From positions 1 to 44,269 of the forward strand of contig UQHR01000017.1 of NCBI GenBank assembly GCA_900540905.1: DNA of 44,269 nucleotides. Direction: 5' to 3'. The translations under genes were made by a program, and so were the position numbers. The notes below the pieces were generated by a model. It made no database searches. It saw nothing but the letters and a program-made list of their open reading frames with translations, and had not been told where the DNA came from. Every line of letters starts with the position of its first letter. Within the stretch, counting starts at the first letter, position 1. This stretch comes from an uncultured Collinsella sp. Lineage in GTDB: Bacteria; Actinomycetota; Coriobacteriia; Coriobacteriales; Coriobacteriaceae. This document shows positions 12,201 through 18,119 of the stretch, piece by piece.

Positions 12201-13624
12201 TCCTTTATGAGGGATTCATAGATCCAAATCGATGTTGAATGCGGGTAATCGAGTAAGACGCTCATGCCCTCGAGAGAGATCTTTTCCCCCTGCTCATAGG
12301 TCATCTTGTCTGGGTCACGCGAAATCTTAATCCCCTGGAGCACTTTGCCCACAGGAACGGGAAGACAGCCGTTACAGTTTTCCCAGACCTGCTTGGGACG
12401 ACCGTTCGCATACTTTGAAATCATCTTGGCGGGAACCATGACGGTCATGTTGCGTTTTGGGAACGTATCGGTATTAATGAGCACCACATGGTTGCACCCA
12501 AAGTACACAGTTTCGAGATTGGTACTGCGAAACACCCCGTTCGGTAACTCCTCGATCTTGGAGTTATAGGGAAGCGTCAGCCCACCGCTCAAGTCTGTGC
12601 CGAGGAAGCAGTTCTGCCCAAGTTTTTCGATCGTCGTATTGTTCTCGAGTCCTGTGGTAGCAAGGTTCGAGCAGTTTCTGAACGCGGCGCTATCGATTGA
12701 CATGATGGAGATATTCTTATCCAGACCAGTATCGGTCAGAGCCTTGCAGCCGTCGTAGGCCATAACAGGAATCGACGTAAGACCAACAACCTTATCGAGT
12801 CCCGTGGACACCAGCCCACTCCCGGCAAACGCGGCGTCGCCCATAGAGCCAATGGTAGCAACCTCGTTGATGTTCAGGCTCGCAAGCGACTTGCAGCCAT
12901 AGAACGCCTCTTTTCCAATGTGACCGATAGTCATACCGGAAAGGCTGATATCAGTGAGATTCGGGCAATTATAGAAGGCGTGCATTCCAATTGAAGAAAT
13001 TGAACTGTTTTCAAAGCGCACTGAGCGCAGATTGAGAGAGTCAGCGCAGAGCTGTACGTCGACTAGATCCGTCCCGTAATCGACAATCAAATTCGTTACC
13101 ATTCGACCGTCGACAGAATTCTCATTCGGGTTGTTCTCATCAATCTCTACCGTAAGATTTCCGTTTGCATCGCACGGATACAAATAGTAGTTCGGCATAA
13201 ACTTGGCATATTCATAGACCGTTGGCTCGTACGTGAGGGCATCGACTTCGCTGTCGTCGGACGGGGGCTCCGCCGTTGCAGGCGAGGTCTTTGCTGCATC
13301 GGAATCGGTCGCGGAGCTCGAAAGATCTTGGGCCAGGCTCGACGTGGAAGTGCTGGTATCAGAGCTGGACGATTTGTCCTGAGCGTTATTCGTTTGGTCG
13401 GAAGACGTGGATGAGCTACCCTCGTCCGAAGACGACGCGCTATAGCTCGCCTTGGCATCAGCGTCAGAGTCCGAGTCGGTCTCTTGGGCCTCGTTTTCGA
13501 CAGCAAGCGCCTCGGTATCATCGGCATAGGCCGTGCTGGGCGCAAGGGGTATCGAGGTCACGACCATCGCGACCGAAAGATAGACGACCAAAAACCTATA
13601 GAGGGCAGCAGTGATCCTGTTCAT
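3239..13624 (-). CDS. Giant multidomain surface adhesin, main frame (3,461 residues, frameshifted at its 3' end)
   Basis: The start ATG (13624) follows GGAAGG by five bases. Residues 1-35 are a signal peptide ending AYA-DD, and 36-130 are Ser/Asp/Thr-rich. Two tandem copies (about 137-522 and 524-909) of a BspA-type leucine-rich repeat block (LRR_5: AFYNCPNLTDISLSG, AFYGCKSL) each end in a bacterial Ig-like module with a YEQGE or YETGE turn. From about 920 to 2,580 come roughly 19 InlB-type B repeats with an FxGW core. They are interrupted near residues 1,180-1,260 by an Ala-rich hydrophobic helix and a charged linker. The rest consists of KAVNGSVD, Ig-like (YQWYR...GEYFCRIT), He_PIG-like and MBG-like modules. 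The frame ends prematurely within a He_PIG-like domain at GTPLQDGRFCL. BspA and InlB modules usually mediate host or matrix adhesion; the ligand here is unknown. Confidence 0.9.
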   Translation of the reverse strand: MNRITAALYRFLVVYLSVAMVVTSIPLAPSTAYADDTEALAVENEAQETDSDSDADAKASYSASSSDEGSSSTSSDQTNNAQDKSSSSDTSTSTSSLAQDLSSSATDSDAAKTSPATAEPPSDDSEVDALTYEPTVYEYAKFMPNYYLYPCDANGNLTVEIDENNPNENSVDGRMVTNLIVDYGTDLVDVQLCADSLNLRSVRFENSSISSIGMHAFYNCPNLTDISLSGMTIGHIGKEAFYGCKSLASLNINEVATIGSMGDAAFAGSGLVSTGLDKVVGLTSIPVMAYDGCKALTDTGLDKNISIMSIDSAAFRNCSNLATTGLENNTTIEKLGQNCFLGTDLSGGLTLPYNSKIEELPNGVFRSTNLETVYFGCNHVVLINTDTFPKRNMTVMVPAKMISKYANGRPKQVWENCNGCLPVPVGKVLQGIKISRDPDKMTYEQGEKISLEGMSVLLDYPHSTSIWIYESLIKEELGEYLTATPCDGDVFDESMDGEPIQLVYDDGYTRLVAYSKDNLQQAAYEYAKLMPNYYLYPCDANGNLTVEIDENSPRENSVDGRMVTNLIVDYGVDEVDAQLCADSTNLRSVRFENSSISKIGLHAFYNCPDLTDISLSGMTIGTIGKEAFYGCKSLTSLNISETTTISSMGYAAFADSGLVATGLDKVVGLTSIPDRAYEGCKALTDTGLDKNTSITAIGVCAFRFCSNLATTGLESNTTVETLGHTCFYGTDLSGGLTLPYNSKIEELPEKAFGSTNLETVFFGCSHAVLINTDTFPKYNMTVMVPAKMIPKYANGHPKAVWERCNGCLPVPVGKVLENVEISCDPNNMTYETGETISLEGMNIELDYPHSVSIWDYEALIQEELGEYLTATPRDGDVFDESMDGQPVKLVYDDGYSHFETQTKGTLQLKKPTPTSFQISYAQKIDKGERKLMDGVELPDVSGTITIDAGAEVTLDAGALGMLNDNITFKGWYDTESGKYISKEPVYTFTPDKDLSLEARFKLKDYAVHINDAQATDSSQDFAHLSVTAQNCYRNAGETVDLSAATDNALFLGWYLGEGDDAYAVSDQLDFTYTVDKADAIVSEDKTDDRIEITPRYCAPQASVVLSVDGVDENGQPLGQFLSTGLYGIGSRVTVVAVPMPGYVFDYATDALGNVVFTGDDGPSYTFVLEGDVQYTAHFREATDPDESLAALKAALIAAITAAAVLATMYGLGEIVDPIAADAVIEIGMADNIEDVAAVGTKVLKEIKDIIDDHKKPKPHGDHKIEIIATAQPEVGGVVTGGGIHYEGTVATLEAVANPGYRFVCWKENGVEVSTSPLKTMTITDLTPEVVKMTAVFEKKVEVRAVAEADGIQADFSTGCTASPVKQSITRGDQAMVTASEGPDYAFVGWFEDGVEVSPERTYIFKAEVDRHLVARFRKADKTILVNTDPFDSAEVLCDGLPVVDGKVRAKDGDILTFTVRPKVRPDNPEKTYRFVEWRETDAQGITIANKQEVCEYRVNGNARIEAVMDGRDTHTVRAEADPLEGGTVTLKRGETAGMVLEVPEGERVTAEATPSEGYIFDGWYLSNGGSDVTSTLVSSERSYSFEPITDCVIQAKFTRACKVDVVVEPAAAMAGKYLVHGEGYCMKGEPATLSIELTAEASKQFTFKGWYDAKTDLLLGTDPSYLEFYPEDVECTVRAVFEENTYTVEAKAKKTFVERGTVEIEGHPGASSVTCGYGDTVILKAKPNDGYRFDHWKDDSGKEYDTAELVVKVTKSDTYTVIFTDSKPEVMVTADSWLGGTVTCNGTVVKPTTDKFKLGETLTLTAKAHPGFLFWGWYVNGRLKSLKHETSLVAKARGKTGHCVITAAFVPIDTVCVPLADPAEGGTVKASRILADRGAEVALKATPNPGYVFTGWYTADGTFESADAEFTCHQERTHVHVARFMAKSYEVDATTVVDSGIGSLVESSVAGWVEGTGTVEAGHAATLTAHALSGYAFEYWADASGAVVSRDSTYHVVPTSDTTLQAVFSAKQYTVDVSCEESMGSFEGAGTYAAGQVATVRAVAAEDTAFVGWFRNGTCVSSKKTYRFTVREDTSLYAVFASGSYVVHTVASPAEGGAVSGFGGYEAGDRATLRAIANTGYSFAGWTDDKGETVSENADYTVKVTGDATYTATFTPKSYQVVLSASDDSVSTLSGEGSYQFGDTVELNATPMGTKRFAGWYVLDAEGNKSLLSCDAHCWVKLDKDMVEGLEDDTLELQAVFADPYEVTVTGEVVVKDKASNRGCRVTGSGSFAVGDQVELTAVAGMGYRFVGWSTDKKGTSIVETATTLDVTATQGITYCAQFESDGQVTITVTGSSIFRGTALLVDGIPAGSRSYDRGDMFIAIAIPWKKYHFSHWVDDAGVTVSYSAFYIGTAKENRQLTAVFYETGCDVQVATYPKGAGFSMVALGTGGSYHSAAIMFTVPHEGWKFKYWVDENGMPVGFTPVINRVVFGNRTFTAVYERASMTVTVVDSRQGGHVEGSSEDESLGYVVTNEVENGESTTLTAVPDAGYVFDGWYARNDDGSLGGEPLSTDATWTFVPEDNMTVEARFAEAPKYKVTARAVNGSVDPESALVATDGKVTLSATPDEGCYLTRVTVAEEAGDDGSAGNAYDLDISDYKGGAYEVTLSGVSAPQKVTFEFAKAAAPQVLAQPQDASAYEGDPVDLSVAAEAGRNVRVHAAVSSGSAADVKLSYQWYRMSDDGGKAVALKGETGEALSITQLDSEGEGEYFCRITQSYLGTVTKTDTEHAKVSIVPRETLVFNGRVLPVATAHDEYHVDIAGATGGKAPYAYNLDEVEVPEGMQLTQVDDGSGALVLSGAPSATGVCHFKIRCTDDLGDKRVAHFALVVKAKEAPLAFEGHAFTYNATAQAPELSGVPEGCEGDVAVTYVGTGDTFYSSDKAPVDAGTYRAVATLDANGYVGNASCDFTIEKAPVDISIEMSDATYDGARHGATVAVAGLDASAYSVTYRGVDGTSYGPTALEPCDSGSYRVTVKVTDPNYQGKKSAEFSIAKASQVITGTTSYSGVYGGDPIVFDNVAQAPVGFELVDSADDDASPISIKGRCATVKAAGTARVIAHAKASRNYLAAEDVELTVTVAPAQLLVKVDDAERFEGQENPEFTSSLVSRCDTSDVKVTYFCSANKKSPAGEYQIDAAVADPNFDVAVVPGTLTVKKKPERYKVTAKAVNGSVDNASVTVVEGGDATLSATPDEGCYLERVTVSEPGSDEAVDLDISDYKGGAYEVTLSDVTASQEVTFEFAKADVPRVVAQPQDVSAHEGDSAVLSVAAEAGKNVADRAAASTGSAAEIELSYQWFRMVNGKAVALDDETGETLSLSDLDDEQAGEYFCRITQRYLGTEKQTDSDCASVSIVAWDTLVFNGDLLPAASAHSTYLATIAGAAGGKAPYEYTWDETKLPDGLKLSRTSGGLTLSGTPLQDGRFCL
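10900..13215. repeat. Tandem duplication of ~1,160 bp (LRR block of the adhesin)
   Basis: Two head-to-tail copies, about 12056-13215 and 10900-12055, are very similar at the DNA level; the block spanning YEYAKFMPNYYLYPCDANG recurs with only scattered changes. Each encodes a complete BspA-type LRR block and its Ig-like cap. Differences are mostly synonymous or conservative, which suggests a fairly recent internal duplication under selection. Confidence 0.85.
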
Positions 13625-13627
13625 AGG

Positions 13628-13715
13628 AACCTTCCCGCAATTCGCAAAGATACCGAGGACCCAGTGCGGGCCATCATCTCACAATACCCTGTATAAGCGA
13701 CAATGCGGGAAGGTT
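13628..13715. promoter_or_regulatory. Adhesin leader: 12-bp inverted repeat covering the ribosome site, with a possible -10 box
   Basis: Perfect arms AACCTTCCCGCA (13628-13639) and TGCGGGAAGGTT (13704-13715) are 64 bp apart. On the coding strand the gene-proximal arm contains the GGAAGG ribosome site. A possible -10 (TATACA, minus strand) lies at 13690-13695 between the arms; no good -35 is seen. If transcription starts upstream of 13715, the RNA could pair and hide the ribosome site. If the DNA inverts between the arms, the promoter would flip. Neither is shown by the sequence alone. Confidence 0.5.
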
Positions 13716-13751
13716 GCGCAAACGGTTTATCTAAGGGCGCAGAAGGTTGGT

Positions 13752-14894
13752 CTAATCGCAGCTCAAATCGCGCAGAGCCTCAATCGCCGTGTCGACTTCC
13801 TCATCCGTGTTGAAATAACCAAACGAGAAGCGAACCACGCCCTGGCGCTCGGTCCCCAGCGCGCGGTGCATGAGCGGAGCGCAATGGGCGCCGGGGCGCG
13901 TCGCAATCCCCCACCCTTGCATGAGCGCGTCCGAGATCTCGGCAGAGTCGATATCACCCACGTTGAGTGAGACGATCGCCGAGCGCGACGGCTGGTCAAA
14001 GGCACCGTAGAGCTTGATCTCCGGGATTTCGCGCACGCCAGCGAGAAAGCGATCCGCCAGTGCTCGCTCATGCGCCGCGATCGCCTCGACCCCGCCTTGC
14101 GCCTCGATAAAGTCGAGACCTGCGGAAAGTCCCGCGATGCCGTGACCGTTGAGCGTGCCCGCCTCAAGGCGCGTGGGCCACCCAAGCGGCTGCAGCGCAT
14201 TGAAGCTGTGCACGCCCGTGCCGCCCATGGCCCACGGCGCCACGTCAATGCCCTCCGCCACGGCCAGGCCGCCGGTGCCCTGCGGACCCATGAACCCCTT
14301 GTGGCCAGTAAAGCACACCACGTCGAGCCCCATGGCCTGCATATCGATATGCGCCGTGCCGGCAGACTGAGAGGCGTCAACGATCACAAGCGCGCCGGCA
14401 GCATGGGCCATGGCCGCCACACGCGAAACGTCAACCGCGTTGCCGGTCACATTGGAGGCGTGCGTCACCACCACGGCACGAGTACCGGGCGTGACCAGCC
14501 GCTCGAGCTCGTCGTAGTCAAGCGCGCCGTTCACGTCGCAACCCGCATGCTCAACCGTCACGCCCTGCTCTACCGACAGGCGGTTGAGCGGACGCAGCAC
14601 GGAGTTGTGCTCAAGCACCGTTGTGACCACGCGGTCGCCGGGGCGCACCACGCCATTAATGGCGGTGTTGAGCGCCGCCGTGGAGTTGGGCGTAAAGCAC
14701 ACATGGTCCGCCCTCGGGCAACCCAAAAGGCGCGCGAGCTTGGCACGGCAGCCATGAATCGTACGAGCGGCATCGAGGGCACCCGACGTGGCGCCGCGCC
14801 CGGCATTGCCAAGCGAACACATCGCCTGCGTCACGGCATCGATGACCGTCTGCGGCTTGTGCATGGTCGTCGCCGCGTTATCCAGATAGATCAT
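13752..14894 (-). CDS. Class V aminotransferase fold protein, cysteine desulfurase/selenocysteine lyase-like
   Basis: This is a 380-residue PLP enzyme of the NifS/CsdB superfamily, closest in style to the EF2568-type family found beside selD (TIGR01977). MIYLDNAATT opens the protein. HASNVTGN and IVDASQSAG shape the cofactor site, Lys199 in TGHKGFMGPQG is the Schiff-base lysine, and Cys338 (PGAHCAP) is the probable persulfide/perselenide cysteine. The ATG at 14894 follows GGAGG by seven bases and overlaps the upstream stop as ATGA, so translation is probably coupled. It likely releases sulfur or selenium from Cys/Sec for the neighbouring YedF, the DUF3343 protein and SelD. Substrate preference cannot be read from the sequence. 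Confidence 0.88.
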   Translation of the reverse strand: MIYLDNAATTMHKPQTVIDAVTQAMCSLGNAGRGATSGALDAARTIHGCRAKLARLLGCPRADHVCFTPNSTAALNTAINGVVRPGDRVVTTVLEHNSVLRPLNRLSVEQGVTVEHAGCDVNGALDYDELERLVTPGTRAVVVTHASNVTGNAVDVSRVAAMAHAAGALVIVDASQSAGTAHIDMQAMGLDVVCFTGHKGFMGPQGTGGLAVAEGIDVAPWAMGGTGVHSFNALQPLGWPTRLEAGTLNGHGIAGLSAGLDFIEAQGGVEAIAAHERALADRFLAGVREIPEIKLYGAFDQPSRSAIVSLNVGDIDSAEISDALMQGWGIATRPGAHCAPLMHRALGTERQGVVRFSFGYFNTDEEVDTAIEALRDLSCD

Positions 14895-15142
14895 CGCACG
14901 ACCTCCCACATATCGATCACGGTATAGCCCTCGGTGGGAACGCCCGCCGCGGTAAGCTCGCTGCGCAGCAGTTCCTCATCGGCAGGCAACGCCTTCCATG
15001 CCAAACCGCAGCCGGCAGCGACCTCCCCGGGCACGGGAATCGTTCGCCCGGGAAGGCCGCGCTCGATGCACAGGGACTCGCAACCCATGGCGGCCGCCGT
15101 GGTGGGAAACGTGATGACAAGCGCCGGGCGCTTCTCCCTCAT
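14891..15142 (-). CDS. DUF3343 putative Se/S carrier protein (83 residues)
   Basis: This small protein has the family's pattern: a TFPTTAAAMGCESLC segment in which the chain recognises an elongated helix, then IPVPGEVAAGCGLAW with the conserved Cys-Gly. DUF3343 (PF11823) proteins are recurrent neighbours of selD/yedF and are annotated as putative selenium/sulfur carriers. The ATG at 15142 is preferred over an in-frame TTG at 15157 because GGAG lies five bases before it. The gene starts 20 bases after yedF and shares bases with the next start. It is easily missed or mis-started because of its size. Confidence 0.85.
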   Translation of the reverse strand: MREKRPALVITFPTTAAAMGCESLCIERGLPGRTIPVPGEVAAGCGLAWKALPADEELLRSELTAAGVPTEGYTVIDMWEVVR

Positions 15143-15161
15143 GGCAACTCCAACCAATACG

Positions 15162-15788
15162 CTACGGGCGCACGACGCGCACGGCCTGCTCCATCTTCTC
15201 CACGATCACATACATGTTGGTGACCTCGCCCACCGCAAGCTGGTCTTTAATGCCATAGTGGTCCAGGCAGGTGCCGCAGGTAAGGATCTCGACGCCCTGC
15301 TCGGCCAGGCCCTTCAGGTCATCGAGCACCGGCGAGCCCTCGACGGTGAGCTTGGCGCCGCCGTTGTAGAACAGCATGGTCGCGGGCAGCTCCTCCTGCT
15401 GCGTCACGGCAAAGATAAACGCCTTCATGAGCTTGTGGCCCAGCTCGTCGTCGCCGCGGCCCATGCAGTCGGTGTAGACGGAGATGACGAGTTTGCCCTT
15501 GCCGGCGCTGGCGTCGCAAAAAGCAGCACCGTCCTGCTCGGGGTCCGCAACGGCCACGGCACCGGCGGTCACGACAGTCACGTGCCACTCGGCGTCCGAG
15601 ATCTTCTCGACCGAGGCCGCGCAGCCCTTCTCCTGCGCCATCTTGGAGATGTTCTTAACGGCGGTCTCGTTATCGACCGAGGTCACGACGGCACCCTCGC
15701 CATCAAGCTGTTTGAGTGCCTTAAGCGTCTTGACGACGGGCAGCGGGCAGGCATCGCCCATGGCATTGACTTCAATTTTGGTAGACAT
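15162..15788 (-). CDS. yedF: Selenium-metabolism sulfurtransferase-like protein YedF
   Basis: The product is 208 residues in two parts. The N-terminal TusA-like domain (1-75) carries the CPxP motif CPLP at 14-17, the chalcogen-binding cysteine. The C-terminal DsrE-like part (about 100-208) has YTDCMGRGDDELG, CGTC at 171-174 and VTNMY, typical of the selenium-linked YedF family (TIGR03527). The ATG at 15788 follows AAAGGA by six bases; a longer in-frame start at 15827 has no ribosome site. The gene lies 57 bases downstream of selD in the same run. It probably binds or presents reduced selenium to SelD or to a dedicated selenium user. Confidence 0.9.
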   Translation of the reverse strand: MSTKIEVNAMGDACPLPVVKTLKALKQLDGEGAVVTSVDNETAVKNISKMAQEKGCAASVEKISDAEWHVTVVTAGAVAVADPEQDGAAFCDASAGKGKLVISVYTDCMGRGDDELGHKLMKAFIFAVTQQEELPATMLFYNGGAKLTVEGSPVLDDLKGLAEQGVEILTCGTCLDHYGIKDQLAVGEVTNMYVIVEKMEQAVRVVRP

Positions 15789-15845
15789 AGTTTTTCCTTT
15801 CGAATAAATCGTTCTAGGACAGTACATAGCTCAACAAACGTGTCG

Positions 15846-16895
15846 TTAACGTACAACGTGGACGGCAGGACCGCCTGGCACCGGCTCGCACACGCGACCG
15901 ACGACGGCGGCGATACGTCCTTCGGCATGCAGACGGCGCGCAAGCTCATCCACATCGGCAGCAGGCGCCGCAATAAGCAAACCACCCGAAGTCTGCGGAT
16001 CGTACAGCGCGTCGAGCATACCCGGCTCCAGGTCCTCGTCGGCAGCCACACGCGGGCCAAAGAAGTCCTGGTTGCGGTAGGAGCCCGCGGGGATAATGCC
16101 CAGACGCGCCATATCGAGCACCTGGTCAAAGAGCGGCACCGCCCCCGACGCAAGCTCAACCTGCACGCCCGAGCCCTCGGCCATCTCACACGCGTGCCCG
16201 ATCAGACCAAAGCCCGTAATGTCGGTACAGCCGTGAAGCTCGAGTCCCTCGGCCAGACGAATCGGGGCCTCGTTGAGGGTGCGCATTGAGTCAAACATGG
16301 CTGCGGCCTCGTCCTGCTCGATAAGCTCGCCCTTAATGGCCGTGGTGATGATGCCCGAGCCAACCGCCTTGGTCAGCAGCAGAACATCGCCCACGCGTGC
16401 GCCGCTGTTGGCGAGCATGCGGTCGAGCGCGACAAAGCCGCTCACGGACAGGCCGTACTTGGGCTCGTCGTCGTTGATGGTATGGCCGCCCGCGATGGAG
16501 CAACCCGCCTCGACGCACTTGTCGGCGCCGCCCGCCAGAATCTGACCGGCAACCTCGATGCCCAGACAACTGGGTATGCAGAGCAGGTTCATGGCATGGC
16601 TCGGCCGCCCGCCCATGGCGTAGATGTCCGACAGCGAGTTGGCCGCGGCAATCTGGCCAAACAGAAACGAGTCGTCGACCATCGGTGGAAAGAAGTCGAT
16701 GGACTGCACAAGCCCCAGGTTCTCCCCTACGCGGAAGACGCTCGCATCGTCGGAGGTATCGAACCCCACGAGCAGGTTGTCGTTATGCACATTGGGCAAG
16801 TCGCCCAGGACCTGGGCGAGGGCTCCGGGAGCCAACTTAGCGGCTCAACCGCTCGCGGCCGTCATGGACGTGAGCCTCATGGTGTCCTTAGCCAT
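15846..16895 (-). CDS. selD: Selenophosphate synthetase SelD, itself a selenoprotein (UGA = Sec17)
   Basis: SelD makes selenophosphate from selenide and ATP. The ATG at 16895 follows AAGGGGG by six bases and overlaps the end of the glycosyltransferase gene. Codon 17 is TGA (16845-16847), in frame with 332 further codons. The context SG-U-AAKLAPGALAQVL matches the SelD active-site loop, where E. coli has Cys17 and Lys20; here Sec17 and Lys20. Other SelD features follow: SIDFFPPMVDD, IAAANSLSDIYAMGG, SIAGGHTI, TDITGFGLIGH and DPQTSGGLL. The full length of 349 is normal for the family, whereas a UGA-terminated reading would need a TTG start at 16835 and lose the catalytic loop. Expression would require SelA, SelB and tRNA-Sec elsewhere in the genome. 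Confidence 0.92.
16801..16819 (-). promoter_or_regulatory. Candidate bacterial SECIS hairpin for selD
   Basis: Transcribed, this is a perfect 8-bp stem UCGCCCAG/CUGGGCGA with loop GUC. The stem starts 25 nt after the UGA and the loop 33 nt after it. Bacterial SECIS elements lie inside the coding sequence soon after the UGA, with a small apical loop rich in G/U; E. coli fdhF uses a GGUC loop. A second hairpin (GGCUC/GAGCC, 16821-16833) sits between the UGA and this stem and could stack on it. SelB binding is an inference. Confidence 0.65.
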
Positions 16896-18105
16896 ACGAA
16901 CCCCCTTCCAACAAATCAACGACTTTAAGTATACGCCCCAGGCACGCTTCCCAAGAGACCGCCGACGGCTCGAACGTCGAAGGCGGATCCGCAAGCGCCT
17001 GCGCGATAGCATCTGCCAGTGCGCGCTCAAACAACGGAAGGTCGGCCGCCTCGGGCGTGTCGACATCCGTCATACGCGGCGGCGCCACCCACGTCACGGG
17101 AGCGCCGGGAAGCATCGCCTCCATCCAGGGACGAACGCCGGGCAAATCGGTCGCCACAACTTTGCAGCCGCACGCGAGGGCCTCGATCGTCACGAGCGGC
17201 AGACCCTCGTAAAACGAAGGCAGCACAAAGACGTCGGAACTGCGGTAGGCACGCACGAGCTCATCGCTATCCAGGCGCCCCGCCAGCGTCACCGGCACAT
17301 CCGAAGCCGCGGTCAAGCGCTCGATACGCGCGTACTCGGCATCGTCCCCGCGGCCGCCCACAAGTACCAAGCCAGATGGGCGGACGCCATCGTCAATCGG
17401 CAATGACACGGCTCGAACCAGCGACTCGACGCCCTTTTTAAAGCAAATCTTGCCCACGTACACAAGCGATCCCGGCTGCCTCGCCACGCTTGCGTCGCGA
17501 CAGAAGACGCGATGGTCGTAGCCCGTCCCAATCACGTGGATGCGATCGGTATCGACGCCGCACACCAGGCTAATCTGCTCAGCCTGCTCAGCATGGAGCG
17601 CAAAGACGGCATCGAGCCGACGAACCGCACTTACGATGCGATCGCGCTCGAGCGCATGCGAACGCAGCTGGCGCAGGTCGGTCGAATGGCACACTGCAAC
17701 AACTGGCACGCCCCGGACACACTCGCGCGCCAATGCGGTCACCAGATACAGGTGATGGCAGAGCACCAGATCGGGCCGAAACTCAGCCACCGCCCGATCG
17801 ATTGCAGCAGCAAATGCCCGCTCAAATGCCTTGAGCATCGAAGGCGTCAGATCACGATAGCGTGTAGAGGGATAGGGCATGACATCGGACATACCGCAGA
17901 TGGGAAACGGCAGCTCGGGCGACTCGAACGGTACGGCAAACACGGCAGCACGTCGGTCCAGCTCGCCTTGGGTATCACCCGGAGCCGCGCCGCAAAGCAC
18001 GGCGGCGCGATGCCCCGTCTCGATCTGTTCGCGCACGAGCGCGGCAAGGTAGGTGCCGCTGCCGGTGCTATCTGGTTTTTGTGCCGAGATATTGAGGATG
18101 CGCAT
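16888..18105 (-). CDS. GT4-family glycosyltransferase embedded in the selenium operon
   Basis: This is a 405-residue GT-B retaining glycosyltransferase. The N-terminal Rossmann half has MRILNISAQKPDSTGSGTYL with the Gly-rich acceptor-side loop. The C-terminal half has LVYVGKICFKKGVESLV and the EX7E donor motif (E300 to E308, EGLPLVTIE) typical of nucleotide-sugar users. The ATG at 18105 lies 14 bases after the activator gene, whose end supplies a weak GGGGTG site. Its stop overlaps the selD start. A much longer upstream extension of the frame is low-quality read-through of the activator gene. Its place directly before selD is unusual for an envelope glycosyltransferase. SenB of selenoneine biosynthesis is also a GT-B enzyme next to a SelD homologue, but is shorter, so a selenosugar role is only a hypothesis. 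Confidence 0.88.
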   Translation of the reverse strand: MRILNISAQKPDSTGSGTYLAALVREQIETGHRAAVLCGAAPGDTQGELDRRAAVFAVPFESPELPFPICGMSDVMPYPSTRYRDLTPSMLKAFERAFAAAIDRAVAEFRPDLVLCHHLYLVTALARECVRGVPVVAVCHSTDLRQLRSHALERDRIVSAVRRLDAVFALHAEQAEQISLVCGVDTDRIHVIGTGYDHRVFCRDASVARQPGSLVYVGKICFKKGVESLVRAVSLPIDDGVRPSGLVLVGGRGDDAEYARIERLTAASDVPVTLAGRLDSDELVRAYRSSDVFVLPSFYEGLPLVTIEALACGCKVVATDLPGVRPWMEAMLPGAPVTWVAPPRMTDVDTPEAADLPLFERALADAIAQALADPPSTFEPSAVSWEACLGRILKVVDLLEGGSYG

Positions 18106-18119
18106 GTCGCGGTACACCC

